From assembly GCA_949987705.1 (NCBI GenBank), contig OX465284.1, forward strand, positions 70,045,470 through 70,109,469: a DNA stretch of 64,000 bases, read 5' to 3'. The DNA comes from Thereva unica (taxonomy: Eukaryota; Arthropoda; Insecta; Diptera; Therevidae). The position numbers and the translations under genes are program-made. This document shows positions 10,720 to 20,874 of this stretch, piece by piece; position 1 is the stretch's first letter; the number at the start of each line of letters is the position of its first letter. The notes beneath the pieces are model-generated. The model saw only the letters and a program-made list of their open reading frames with translations. It did no database searches and was not told the origin of the DNA.

Positions 10720-13700
10720 CTTGGCGCACACCAGTAGCCTAGTCACTTTATACATGAACCCATAAAAAAATCCAACTAAAGATTTTCCAGAGGGATTCTC
10801 CTTATTTTGGTGTCACCGATAATTTTTGAAAAGTCCATAAAGCCAACCGACCAACTACAAAAGTGTAGAAGGTCTTTTTTTGTATAAAGTGACTGGGCCA
10901 GAAACCATAAACGATAAAATCTGATAATGCACAGCAGTTGAAGCGTCACCAACTTGCACCTTGTAGCTTGATTCATAATGAAACTCGTAAAAATCAGTTT
11001 CACTAGGCTGATAAAGCGGCCCGTCTCAAGTACACAGACGACACTGCAGCTAACTGTTCAAGGCGATAAGACAGCTTCAGGTTGGCCCATTAAATTCAAT
11101 AATAACAATTTCAGTCTAGCCGATCCGCTTCCAGTCAGCCATTGAATTGTTGTGAGGACCATTTTAAAGCAGTGCTTCTAAAAGAACAGAATCGTGCTTG
11201 GAACGTGAAATATTTGAACCGAGGGAATGAGTCCAAAAAAAACTTCAAGTACCATTCCCATTAGATGAAATGGTTATTGGTGTCACTTGAACTATCTGAT
11301 GCGCTATGAAGGAGCATAGAATTAAAATTAGCCATTCCACACTGCCAAGGCATTTTGCTTCTTGATAGCACCAAATCCCCCCCATTAAACATCGTCAAAA
11401 CGTCTGTCCAATATATAGAGTGCAACGCTCTTCAGCGCCATCTGTACACTCTAGACCTCGCACCGACAAATTTTCTTTTTTATCATTAACGAACTAAATG
11501 ATCACAGCGGCGGTACTTCGATCAAAGTCCTCATCTTGTTCAATCTATACTTTCGATCGCCTCGTGAATGATCGTCAAAATCAAAATGTTTTTCTCGATA
11601 TGACTCAACTTTCATCATTGCAACAATTCCGTTCCAACCACGATTTCTAAAAAAATCCAATCACAAAATTATTAATTTTTAAGTCTCCGTCTCATCAGCT
11701 CTTTTTAAAACAACAAATCAAAATTCCCACTGTCCTCAACATACATACGAGATTACCTTTTCGACTCGCAATCATTCACCTCTGCTCCACTACATCGATA
11801 GCGCAGCATCAGCTGTGACCGAAGATATTCAGCTGAAAGACTAGACACGATCGTGCAAAAATTACAACAAACTATTTAGCATACGATCGCTGGCTTAAAC
11901 GTACTTTCTCTTCTTCGGAGTCAGTACAAGCTACAAAACAGCCTCATACTAGCATACAGATCCCGCGAATACCATTTGGGTGCAAAAATGTTTATGACAG
12001 CTGCTTTTGCTGTTCACTTACACCGGACAATGATTGCGCAATCGTTCGTTTATTGCTTTCATGATTGTTACTCGATCATTGCGTGCTATTTCACATCAAT
12101 CAATCCATTTCATCTAAATGATTAGCAAATAGGGTAACTATCTATTAAAAACGTTATAAGGCGATGAGATAATTATAGATCAACAAAAATCGCTGTGTAC
12201 GCAGAAAAAACGCCACAGCGGGCAAAAAGCGGTACAAAATTGAAGTTGAGATAAAACTTATAAATCAGTATTGACCTTCGATTGAGGTAGGAATAAAAAA
12301 TAGAGGAGAGAATTTATTATATCTCAACTGAAGGAATTAAAATGTGTAAGTATATAAAAGAACCGCGCAGAGGAGAGAAGGCAGGACAGCAGGCCGAACA
12401 GATCTTGATCGGCTTGCATATATGTAGTGTGCAAGGTGGTGATCAGCAGACGCTATAATAATTCTGCGTACGCTGGAAATAGCCGGGAGGCGTCTACGAT
12501 GGTTTTTCGCTAGGCATAAAGTTCATTTATTCCTCAATAAAATCCTCTTAACAATGGAGCATAAAAATAAGGGAAAAAATAAATATAAATTTTAAAATAC
12601 ACCAAAGACCACAGTTCCTTCAAGACCCAGCACAGTTGATACCGAGTAGTGATCGTGCTGGGTGGTAGATAAAGTGATCAAATATTTGCCTTTAGGTTGT
12701 GTTATCTATACACGTCCCTGGACGTATGTACCATATTGGATACGAATTTTAAAATAGTCTTGGCCTGGCTGAATCTCAATGGTGGTGGCCCCCACGATCA
12801 CCTGAAAATGATGTCGGGCAAGTGCATTGAAGATCTTGCCGATTCGATAGCCGGCCCGAGCACATAAAAATGCAGAACAAATTTTCATTGAAGTGAGGAC
12901 TGCATTATGTGTCCATTACCCATACAAAATCTCGATCATAAAAGGCAGTTGGAACTCGCCAGAAATAGCCCTAACACCGGCTAATGACTGCAAATTGCGA
13001 TAATATTTCATAGCTGCCATTAGCAGGAGTTAGAAGCAACACCATAGCAAATGATCATACAGCAGAACAGTGCTGAACAGAACCGCTCCCCTAATTATGA
13101 TTCTGATGCCTTAAAAGCATCGAGAACAGTGGGCACCAAGGAATACACTGGCATAGAGATCCGCGACCGCGCGCGAACACGTCCAGTCAACCAAGATTAG
13201 CCACCATGGGATCGCGAATTAACTCTACATCGTATAGAAACTGATTTAGATCTTGTAGTCATCAGCATATAATGATCGGCCTCCGAACGATTTTATCGTC
13301 ATTTTAAAAGATCGTCAGCAAGATCGTTTTCGGTTCACTGAGGATCGCCATTAAGACGACCCGATTCTGCATTAGTGGCTGCACATTTTGTTAGCACTTT
13401 GCTCGGATACATGGTCATGTTAAATAATTTTTATAGGGTAGCATTAAACTTTGATCAAGAATGATCACGGTGATCGTACGAAATGAGTTACAGGCGCTTC
13501 TTCTTCTTCGTCTTGTTTCGCCAAGATTGCGCTAAGGGCTCCTTCAATTCACCTGAAAAGCCAAAAGTCGGTGACTTGCGGCGAGTTTCCTTTAATTAAG
13601 GACTGTTTTTTTGTGCTTCGCTGCTGCCACCGAGACTACTCTCGATCGCCGCCGTTCATTCCTGAATTGTTCACACACAACTGGTGGCCGCAGAAGATTG

Positions 13701-15094
13701 ATGGTCTTCGAAGATCATTCAAAAGAAAACACGGGTCCATGGCGAAAATTGTAAATTTTTCGAGACGAATGCTCTTTGATGGCGCAAAAGCATGACAAAA
13801 AAAATGCATCATCTCTTCTTAACCAATCAAGAAGGTGCACGATCGTAATTTTGAGCATGAATCAAGACACTTTGCCACAGCAATCACGTCGTCGTCAAAA
13901 ATCATTGAACATTTTCCAAACGGAGGCGAGCGCATGCTCCAAGGTCTGGTAAATGCCAAGCAAGAATCCCGGCGAAGTTTTCTTTGTAAGACTTCTTCAG
14001 GCCCACCTCTAATGGAGAGTAAATGGATGTCCGATTACCTGAGTGGTTTTCAGATTCCGTTAGAACTAATAGAAAACTTCTAAATTCTAGATGGGATGTG
14101 CGGCTAGAAAAACTAGCCTTGGAAGCGTGAGTTTTTGAGGCTAATTGATGACCGCCGACAAATTAAGTCATTATTGCGCGGGGAAAAGCAGCGCGGAGTG
14201 CCGAGTGGAAGCAGCCCAAGAACGATCGACCATCGGCACTATTCTACCACAATTCTAGAAACGATGGTGAATGTTCTTGAGGAGTCATTCAAGGCGATTG
14301 GTTCTTTCTTGATGAGCAGAAAACAATTTGTGTCAATTTTCAAAGTTTAGAACGTGGAACGCTTTTTCGCATCTTAAGGTAAAGTGAAAATAACGCTTTT
14401 AAAACAGTCCTGCTGCGTTCGGGGTATTGTTCGTTCGGTGGTTGTGGGTACATTGATATCGTTCCATTAAAGAAAGCAGATTGCCTTCACAGATGTAATG
14501 AAAGACTTATGTACGTTGTTTTATTGCTTCTAGTAAATTATGAACTGTTATGAAATTATGAATAAATTTTAATGGAAATGGAAACTTTAATAGCTTTGAA
14601 CGGCATTTGCTTGTTTGTTTGTTTGTCCGGTAAATTTTTATTACTCCGCGTCTTTATGGGCATTTTTAATAGATTAGAAATTATGATTGATTTATTCGCA
14701 TTCATTTCCTTTTCGATTTGCACGAATATGTGAGGTTTTGCTTCTATAAAAGACATGAAATCGACATAAGACCTCTTGTTGAAGTTGGAGTGCGGTCTAA
14801 GTGAATAAGTAACTGCACCATGCTATAAAAATTAACTCTACAATGCTTTTATTGTTATATGTAATACATCAAAACCTAGTCGATGAAAAATGTGAATATG
14901 GTGTTATTTACCCAAATTAACTCTATTATTAGAGAGAAAGCGCACACCTCAATTATAAGGTGGTTGTATCATACCTTAATCACCAAACTCTCCAAATTAT
15001 TGACGGATCATCAAAGATGGATCTATTGGCAGACAACACCTTTCCTAATATTCAATTCAAACCTTTGTTGTTAAACCTTTTTCTTTTCTTTATG
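10720..15094. other. Unassigned DNA, with a possible solo LTR at 12.3-12.6 kb
   Basis: No coding region recognised. Around 12300-12560 a TATATAAAAG box is followed, about 30 nt on, by a GCAGGACAGCAG stretch and later by CAATAAAATCC. This TATA, initiator and polyadenylation order is seen in insect LTRs, but no second copy or target duplication was found. Frames at 13571-13795, 13835-14083 and 14135-14350 lack motifs. A GTTT run sits at 14609-14625. GATCG-rich sequence is frequent through 11.5-13.5 kb. Confidence 0.25.
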
Positions 15095-15860
15095 CTCCTT
15101 TAATCCCTCATGAGACATAGGGCGGAAACAGTTTTTTTTTTTTTTTTTTTTTATGTGAAAGACTAGAGTCTCAGGAAAAGCCCTTTATACTGTTGACAAT
15201 CTATTTTCTTCGTATAGAGTGCAATGTCGAACAGCAGCTCTAGTCGGGGAGGAAGGAACCGCCACAACCTTCCCGCGATATTTTCAGTCCACCTACTCCC
15301 AACCATTACTATCGCGTCTCTGACATCGGGGCATCGAGAAACAACTCGCTGGAGTGTTATGCCTCCTGAAACGAGTTGAATCTCTTCAACCAACCGATGA
15401 CATGCGCTTCTGGGGGAGCGGGGAAGGGCTAAGGAAGGCTATGACAGAAGGAATCAGGAATGCAAAGAGGGAAGCAGAAAGAAGGAAAGTTATGTAGGCG
15501 GGAAATTGGGAAAGGCTAGGACCGTGGCACCGCCGGGAACAGTTATGCTCCAGCGTACTCTGTTTTGCGCAAGAGCTCTTAGCTCTGACCAGGATCTCCC
15601 AGTTGTTGTTCCAGGTCTTCCGACTCGATGGTATCCTTGAGGATTCCAGTCGGTTGGCTAGATTTTCATTTTGGCGTCACAAGCTCTCGCCAATCCAAAT
15701 TGATTTCCTTCGTCTGATTTGGTCGTCTATCCTTTCTTGGTCGGCACGACGGCAGTTATCAGTTATGTTACTGCGTGAGTAAGACGTTGTTTCTGTGCTC
15801 CGTGTTGCAACCGTCAAATTTGCACGAACTGGAACTGACGTCTTCTTCGGCTCCGCTATT
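15095..15860 (-). mobile_element. LINE 3' end, copy of the 27-28 kb family, interrupted by an insertion
   Basis: The outer edge (CTCCTTTAATCCCTCATG) and the block after the insertion (ACTCTGTTTTGCGC, GACCAGGATCTCCCAG, CCAATCCAAATTGATTTCC, CTATCCTTTCTTGG, GGAACTGACGTCTTCTTC) match the minus-strand LINE at 27250-27800 in the same order, with deletions. It encodes the degraded C-terminus of a LINE RT. Positions 15131-15540 are an insertion absent from the 27-kb copy. Confidence 0.8.
15132..15540 (-). mobile_element. Poly(A)-tailed LINE-type insertion, nested
   Basis: On the minus strand the insert ends in CTCTAGTCTTTCACAT followed by about 23 A (T-run 15132-15154). Near-duplicate host sequence flanks it: GCGGAAACAG at 15122-15131 and CCGGGAACAG at 15533-15542, a diverged target duplication. 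A 76-codon frame (15393-15163) has no family I recognise. Its tail matches the tail of the tRNA-derived SINE at 54.5 kb, so it is probably the 3' part of the LINE that mobilised that SINE. Confidence 0.55.
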
Positions 15861-15884
15861 TATTTACAACTTTAGTTCAAGTTC

Positions 15885-16330
15885 ATGAGACTTAGCGAGA
15901 TCAGATGTCCCGATGCGGGGGAGCATATTAGTGCAAACGCTGAGTCCTTCTTATATTCCTGCAGAAAAGAAACTGAAAGCCGAGTGGCGTCGGCGTAATA
16001 CTTACCAAAGAATCCAGGTCAAGCCTCATTAGCTACTCACCAGTTTCTGAGAGTAATGTTACCGTGCGCCTGCGTACCATACTAAGAAGTACTACGCTAA
16101 TCCAATGCTATGCTCCAACTGAAGACGCAGAAGATGACATCAAAGACGATTTCTATATGCGACTTAGTTTTCGCTCTATTCCAAGGGGACACATCATTGT
16201 TTTGATGGGTGAGCAGCCCCAATAACACCGGCTATGAACACACAATTGGAAATCAAGGCCTAAGCCACCAAGATACCAATAACAATGGTCACTATGAACT
16301 ATTCTGTGGAGCAGACACTGGTAGTAGCAA
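15885..16330 (+). pseudogene. APE endonuclease fragment of an RTE-like LINE
   Basis: Plus-strand frames read FMRLSEIRCPDAGEH, then ESFLYSCRKE, then a GVGVILTK-like block, NVTVRLRTI and TLIQCYAPTEDAEDDIKDDF. They end at a HIIVLMG and TGYEHTIGNQGL region that corresponds to the MGDFNAKVG...NTGYE part of APE-type LINE endonucleases. Frames shift several times, and the aspartate-asparagine of the GDFNA motif is eroded. It lies opposite in strand to the LINE end at 15095-15860. Confidence 0.6.
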
Positions 16331-16729
16331 CTATTCGCCTTAAAATCACTGCAATCAGAAACGTGCAACGCGATGCCATAAACATCGGTTATGTCCAAAG
16401 AAACATGTATCGCCCTATAACCTACTTCCATGAGTAAGGCAGAATTCCTCCACCTATCTATGATGGTACAATTGAGGGTTCTAGTTTAGGAGCTATGAGT
16501 CGTCGAAGTCCAACTTTTGGGGGTTTTTAACGAAAATGTCTACCTACCTCTTTCTAGTAACTGAAGTTGATATTTTTGTTAATAAACCCATGAAGTAAAA
16601 TGGCTATAGGGTTACAAAAATACAAGGTGATATCCAAAACTCTATCTTTGTGCATTTGTGAACGTGTAAGTTATAGTAACTTATATTCAGCTCAAAAATA
16701 CCTATCCAACGAGACATATTACACATAGC

Positions 16730-17143
16730 TATTGGAGGTTGGTACCCACCTCCCACATGCTACGGCCTTTACTTTTGAAGTTATAAGCTACCTCAACTTT
16801 GTCGAAAAGTACCAAATAAGTCCAAGGTAACATCAAAATTGCTTATAACTTCAAAAGTAAAGGCCAGTAGCATAGGCATTATTCATAGGAAATTGTCCAA
16901 AATTTTCAATTTTATAAAAAAAAATTGATTAACTACGTATTTTTTAGAGAAAAGGGTTGTTAAAGGTGAACTTTGACTTTCACGACTCATAACTCTGGAA
17001 ATTGGTAGGTTGAAACCTTGACTTTTACAGTTTTAAATAGGTGGGACTATTTTGCGCAGATTGCATGTTTGATTTTTTGTTTGCCTATCCAAAACTTTTC
17101 ACCCCTTAAGTTTGTACAGTTTGTACCGTAACACCCTGTATAT
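16730..17143. repeat. Dispersed repeat ending in ACACCCTGTAT, copy 1
   Basis: The segment from GCTTATAACTTCAAAAGTAA through ACTCATAACTCTGGAAA, GGTTGAAACCTTGA and ACACCCTGTATA is co-linear with 29215-29655. The ACACCCTGTA end is common to many insect DNA elements, but I see no opposite TACAGGGTGT end here. A 31-bp inverted repeat at 16758-16872 suggests a fold-back arrangement of two partial copies. Confidence 0.55.
16758..16872. repeat. Inverted repeat, 25-31 bp arms with a 52-bp loop
   Basis: The left arm is 16758-16788 (TGCTAC, GGCCTTTACTTT, TGAAGTTATAAGC). The right arm is 16841-16872, its reverse complement with one extra base. The inner 25 bp are perfectly complementary. Confidence 0.85.
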
Positions 17144-18296
17144 CATCCTATGATCTTATTGAGTGATGCGTTATCTCATACTGAACTAGAGCTGCTTTCT
17201 TGAAGAAGGACAATCATTAGGTGAATTCCATTGAGCGATATTTCCTACTCCCGAGTATTCCAAATTACTCACAATTACACCTAAACTTTTACGTTTTACT
17301 CGTATTCACTTCTTATATCAAAAACCGCGTTCCATTGGCCATTACTCCGGAGTACTTCGGATCTCCCAATGGAACGCAGCTATCATCAGGTATCAGCCAA
17401 TAAATCCTTGTTATGATCATTCTTCTTGATTTTTAACTTCGGAGTACCTAATTCATACGCTCGTACACCACTATTCTATACGAGTGCATGTGTTTGTTGG
17501 GAATGTTGTGTTTTTGCTCAAAAGCACAGAGAAGGGGAAAAATAGTCCATCGCCGTCATGAGGTTTTCATAATTATTAACTTATTAAAGTACAACTGCGA
17601 TGATTGCTATTGGTTAAACGAATGCCATCCGTTTTTGGTAAATTGAAGAGAATTGTAAAGAAGTTCTAGGCTACTAAAACTACTGATTTGATCTATTAAT
17701 CGGGTATGATCCTCCTGGTGGCCGCCTATTTGGAAATTACAATACGGAGGGTATGCCATGCCATGCGGAGTTAGAGAAAGACTGCCTAGCCTACCATTAA
17801 ATTGGGATTTTTGCGAGTATCTTATTAAAATCTACGAAAAAGACGATTTTTTATTTATTTTTAGCTTCTTTATCCTTAGAATGGTTTATTTCAGCTTAAA
17901 AATAAAAATAAACCGACCTGCTACTCAAGTGACTATGAACGTCGTCTGAAGTTCTTGGTAAATCACTTACCAAAACTTCGGCTCTCAAACAAAATAATAC
18001 CAATGCACTCGCACTCGGAGAAGGCCTCGACCCATATACTGGGTCCCAAGAAATCCTTCGCCAACTGCAATGGCTTTCTACAATGACTATATAGTAGAAA
18101 TCGATTCCCACAGATTAGCGATTGCATTATATGATTGAAATGGTGAAACGATAGAAGTATTTCCAAGAAAACAGGCCGGTAAGAACATACATATATGTCT
18201 CAGGCTATATTTAGGATAATTTTTATTATTATTGATGTATTCGAAATTAAGCCCACATATTTTATTTCTTTTTAATACCCCTCCCAAAATTTCTAG
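17144..18296. other. No recognisable gene; small hairpin at 17.33 kb
   Basis: A 12-bp perfect inverted repeat (GCGTTCCATTGG / CCAATGGAACGC) with a short spacer lies at about 17329-17378. Otherwise AT-rich DNA without motifs. Confidence 0.4.
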
Positions 18297-18345
18297 AAAT
18301 TAAGGCATCCATCTCAAAGGTTCGTGGTTCGATTCTTCACAGCGA
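18297..18345 (+). mobile_element. tRNA-like SINE head candidate
   Basis: The segment AAATTAAGGCATCCATCTC, AAAGGTTCGTGGTTCGATTC has an A-box-like TTAAGGC and a good B-box (GGTTCGATTC) at the spacing of a tRNA-derived RNA polymerase III promoter. It does not fold into a complete cloverleaf, so it is not called a tRNA gene. Downstream body and tail are unclear. Confidence 0.4.
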
Positions 18346-18929
18346 CAATTGCTTTTCACATATCTTCCTTCTTTAAAAGCAATCCCGTTTTATGCCAATA
18401 TCTGTTAACATAAGCCACATTCTATCATTACTTCCGGACTAGAGCTTACTGTTAGATATTGAGCTTTATGATATTACAGTACAAAGGGAAATATCTTTGA
18501 GCACACATGAAAGGGCACTCTCTAAATATATGTATATAAGTAAGATAGAGTATGCCCTTCGCTTCTGATAAGATCCGCATTCATTGGTGCCGATCAGGTT
18601 AATGGGGCACCGAAAGTAAACAAGGCCTCTGACGATGGACTCTGATGGAACAATCGAATTCCACATCTGGTTTGGTGAGTTCTAATCGGCTTAAGTTCGA
18701 GTTGGAAGGGTCGTTGAGAAGCAGTGGAAATAGTAAACATTGCTTGCTTAGTTTTTTATGTGATAAGCTGAGGAGCACCCTTTACATGACGAGTCCATCA
18801 TGTCGTTTAGATCATGGTATATTGTCTAGTTATAAAATTAGGTAGATAAGGAATAGGATGTCTTCTGTCACAGACACACTATAGTGAGGAATATGATCTC
18901 TTTATGCGATGCAGCCTGTCTCAAGCAGG
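18345..18929. other. No recognisable gene
   Basis: Short frames on both strands without motifs. The DNA may be flank of the transposase relic that follows. Confidence 0.3.
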
Positions 18930-19155
18930 AGTAAACAGTGGTCCGGTTCAAGTGTGTACAGACGATATAGTTCTAAAGATCAAAGTTTTGGCGGCAGTCA
19001 CCAGGATTGAATTATTGGACCAACTGGATTTTGCAGAAACATATGAAGGTGCAGATAGATGTGTTCTCAAAATCCGTCGAATTGTATCACGCGATGTAAT
19101 CACTTGTGCTAACGGTCGTCATGTCGATGTTACAAGACTAGCTGCAACACTTTAA

Positions 19156-19865
19156 GCCTAGTTGGAGTTCGAACGGAATTCCGTTCAGCATTTTTGCAAT
19201 TCAATTCTACACGGAAAAATCCGTGTAGAAAACATAGTGGAGAAAAAGTAAACAGCTGACTCTTGTGTACATATTTATTAATAATTAGTGGGGCATATGC
19301 GTTGGTTGCAGAGCCAGAAGAAAATAACATAAAATAAAAAGCATTCAAAATGAAATATTTCATTTATTTAAACCGCAATTATTATTTTAAATTTAATAAA
19401 AGTCAGAATCACAAACAAAAAAACAGAAAATTTAATAAACTACAAAATTCACCAAGGCAACAGCTATGGGCACTTTCAGTAATGCAGGATGCGTGCGCAA
19501 TTGACTTATTCAGTCATTGAAAGCTTCACACTTTCAATTGCTGAATAAGTCATTTGCGCACGCAACCTGTATTACTGAAAGTGCCCTATTTTTCTGTCGT
19601 TCTGTCAAAATTACCAAAAGTGCAACACGGAATAATTGTCTAGCTATTTATTCCGTTCCAACGTGAACGGAAAAAAGTCTCCAATTTCCCTTGCAGAGCC
19701 ATCTATTAGAAATTTGCAAGTGATATATTACCAACAGAATTCCGTTTGAAGTCCGTACTCACAAAACAAAAAGTACACGGAAAAATCGGGTGAACGGAAT
19801 TCCGTGCATCTTTTTACGTGTATTTTATATGGGGAACGGAATTCCGTTCGAACTCCATACTAGGC
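19156..19865. mobile_element. MITE, 710 bp, TTTAA target duplication
   Basis: The termini are inverted repeats beginning GCCTAGTTGGAGTTCG / GCCTAGTATGGAGTTCG and continuing AACGGAATTCCGTTC. Both ends abut TTTAA (19151-19155 and 19866-19870). The palindrome ACGGAATTCCGT recurs inside (about 19740 and 19796). No coding. The TTAA-containing duplication suggests a piggyBac-like mobilising enzyme, but the 5-bp reading leaves this open. It split a Tc1-type pseudogene. Confidence 0.75.
19468..19586. mobile_element. Nested palindromic MITE, 119 bp
   Basis: Nearly the whole segment is one hairpin. GGGCACTTTCAGTAAT at the left pairs with ATTACTGAAAGTGCCC at the right, with about 55-bp arms and a 7-nt loop (CTTCACA). 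TA lies near both ends (TATGGGCAC / GTGCCCTA), as expected of a Tc1/mariner-type MITE. It sits inside the larger MITE at 19156-19865. Confidence 0.7.
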
Positions 19866-20082
19866 TTTAACCAACTAACTGGCTGCTTTCAGCCGACCGT
19901 CCAGAACGAGGTCTGCACGCCTGCTTCACATCTCTAACATTCCTATATCGCCCAAATTTCGACATCACAGTACGAATTGCGGGAGCTCCATTAAATTGGG
20001 CGGTGGTATGATCTGTGAGTGTTCCGTTTTCCCCCAAAAATAAGGCCGTTTTCATTCGTTGTGTAATGGTGTAGACCATCTA

Positions 20083-20874
20083 TCTACATATTAATAACAA
20101 AAAGTGTCTGTCACTCTGTGTGTCTGTCAGTCTGGCAGTGTGTGCGTACCGTCACGCATTGGAGCCAAACTAGAAGATATAGAAACCTGATTCTTTTTGT
20201 AGATACCTCAGCAGGCGATCCACTTTCATATAACCGATTAACCCCAAATTTTGCCCATACGCAAAGTTTGCGCGACAGTGTAATGTGAAATTTCTGTCAA
20301 AAAAATCAAGATGGCGGCTCCAAGATGGTGGCAGAATATCGCAATTGCGTTTCCCGATCGCCGACATGGGTAACCTGATTGAAATGAAAGGGTATGACAA
20401 ATAGCATATAATTATTGTTGTGGCGTCATTCCAAATTCCAAATGGCGGCCAACAAAAAATGGCGGATTACTTTTTTCTTTACAAGCTACTCGGTATGGGT
20501 ATCAAATGAAAAGGTGAAACAAGTACAATTCTATTATCTGTGTCACGTCAAGCGTGGGGCGCTAACAAAAAGCTCCAATGTTAAAATAAGATAGTTGAAG
20601 ATAGGTATTAGATTTATTGTTTGAACACCCAATTGCGAATTTTGGGTTGGGGGTGCCAAATTTGCAGATTTGATTACTTTTTAGCACATTTTCTGTGAAA
20701 AACAATTTGGAGGAGAGGTGGGCGCCATGAGCGAAGTCCTGCACAGGGCGTCTAATCTCCTGCCATAGCAAACTTTATGCAGACTATTCTGAATATGTCT
20801 TGTTTCATTATACCTTTTTGCTACATAATCTTTTCTTATTGAAAGGCCTTGCAATGCACGCGGGTTTTTGCTAG
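20083..20874 (+). mobile_element. Non-autonomous Helitron, 792 bp
   Basis: The left end starts TCTACATATTAATAAC and is preceded by A (20082). It is followed by the TGTCTGTC-rich stretch common at insect Helitron 5' ends. The right end is CACGCGGGTTTTTGCTAG, followed by T (20875), with a weak hairpin (TGC-AA-TGCA) just upstream of CTAG. The A|TC...CTAG|T junction without target duplication is the Helitron hallmark. No RepHel gene is present. Confidence 0.78.

Larger units (their letters stand above)
18930..20079 (-). pseudogene. Tc1/mariner-type (IS630) transposase N-terminal half, split by a MITE
   Basis: The minus frame 20079-19871 starts MVYTITQRMKTALFLGENGT and continues TTAQFNGAPAIRTVMSKFGRYRNV to PRSGR. 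This matches the paired-type helix-turn-helix seen at the start of many insect IS630/Tc1-like transposases (MVYTxxQR, then a FNxxxP and RSGRP signature). A 710-bp MITE (19156-19865) follows. On its far side, 19150-18930, the sequence resumes with VITSRDTIRRILRTHL and, after a frameshift, KIQLVQ and NPGDCRQNFDL. These correspond to the second HTH and the usual 'R-S-V-x-R-I-L ... P-Y-K-I-Q' stretch. No catalytic DDE part was found further down. Pseudogene. Confidence 0.6.

Noticed and set aside
12300..12560. Solo LTR
   Set aside because: TATA and polyadenylation-like signals are present, but no TG...CA ends, target duplication or second copy could be shown; mentioned only as a possibility.
18297..18345. 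Functional tRNA gene
   Set aside because: Box B is good, but acceptor and anticodon stems do not pair; it fits a SINE head.
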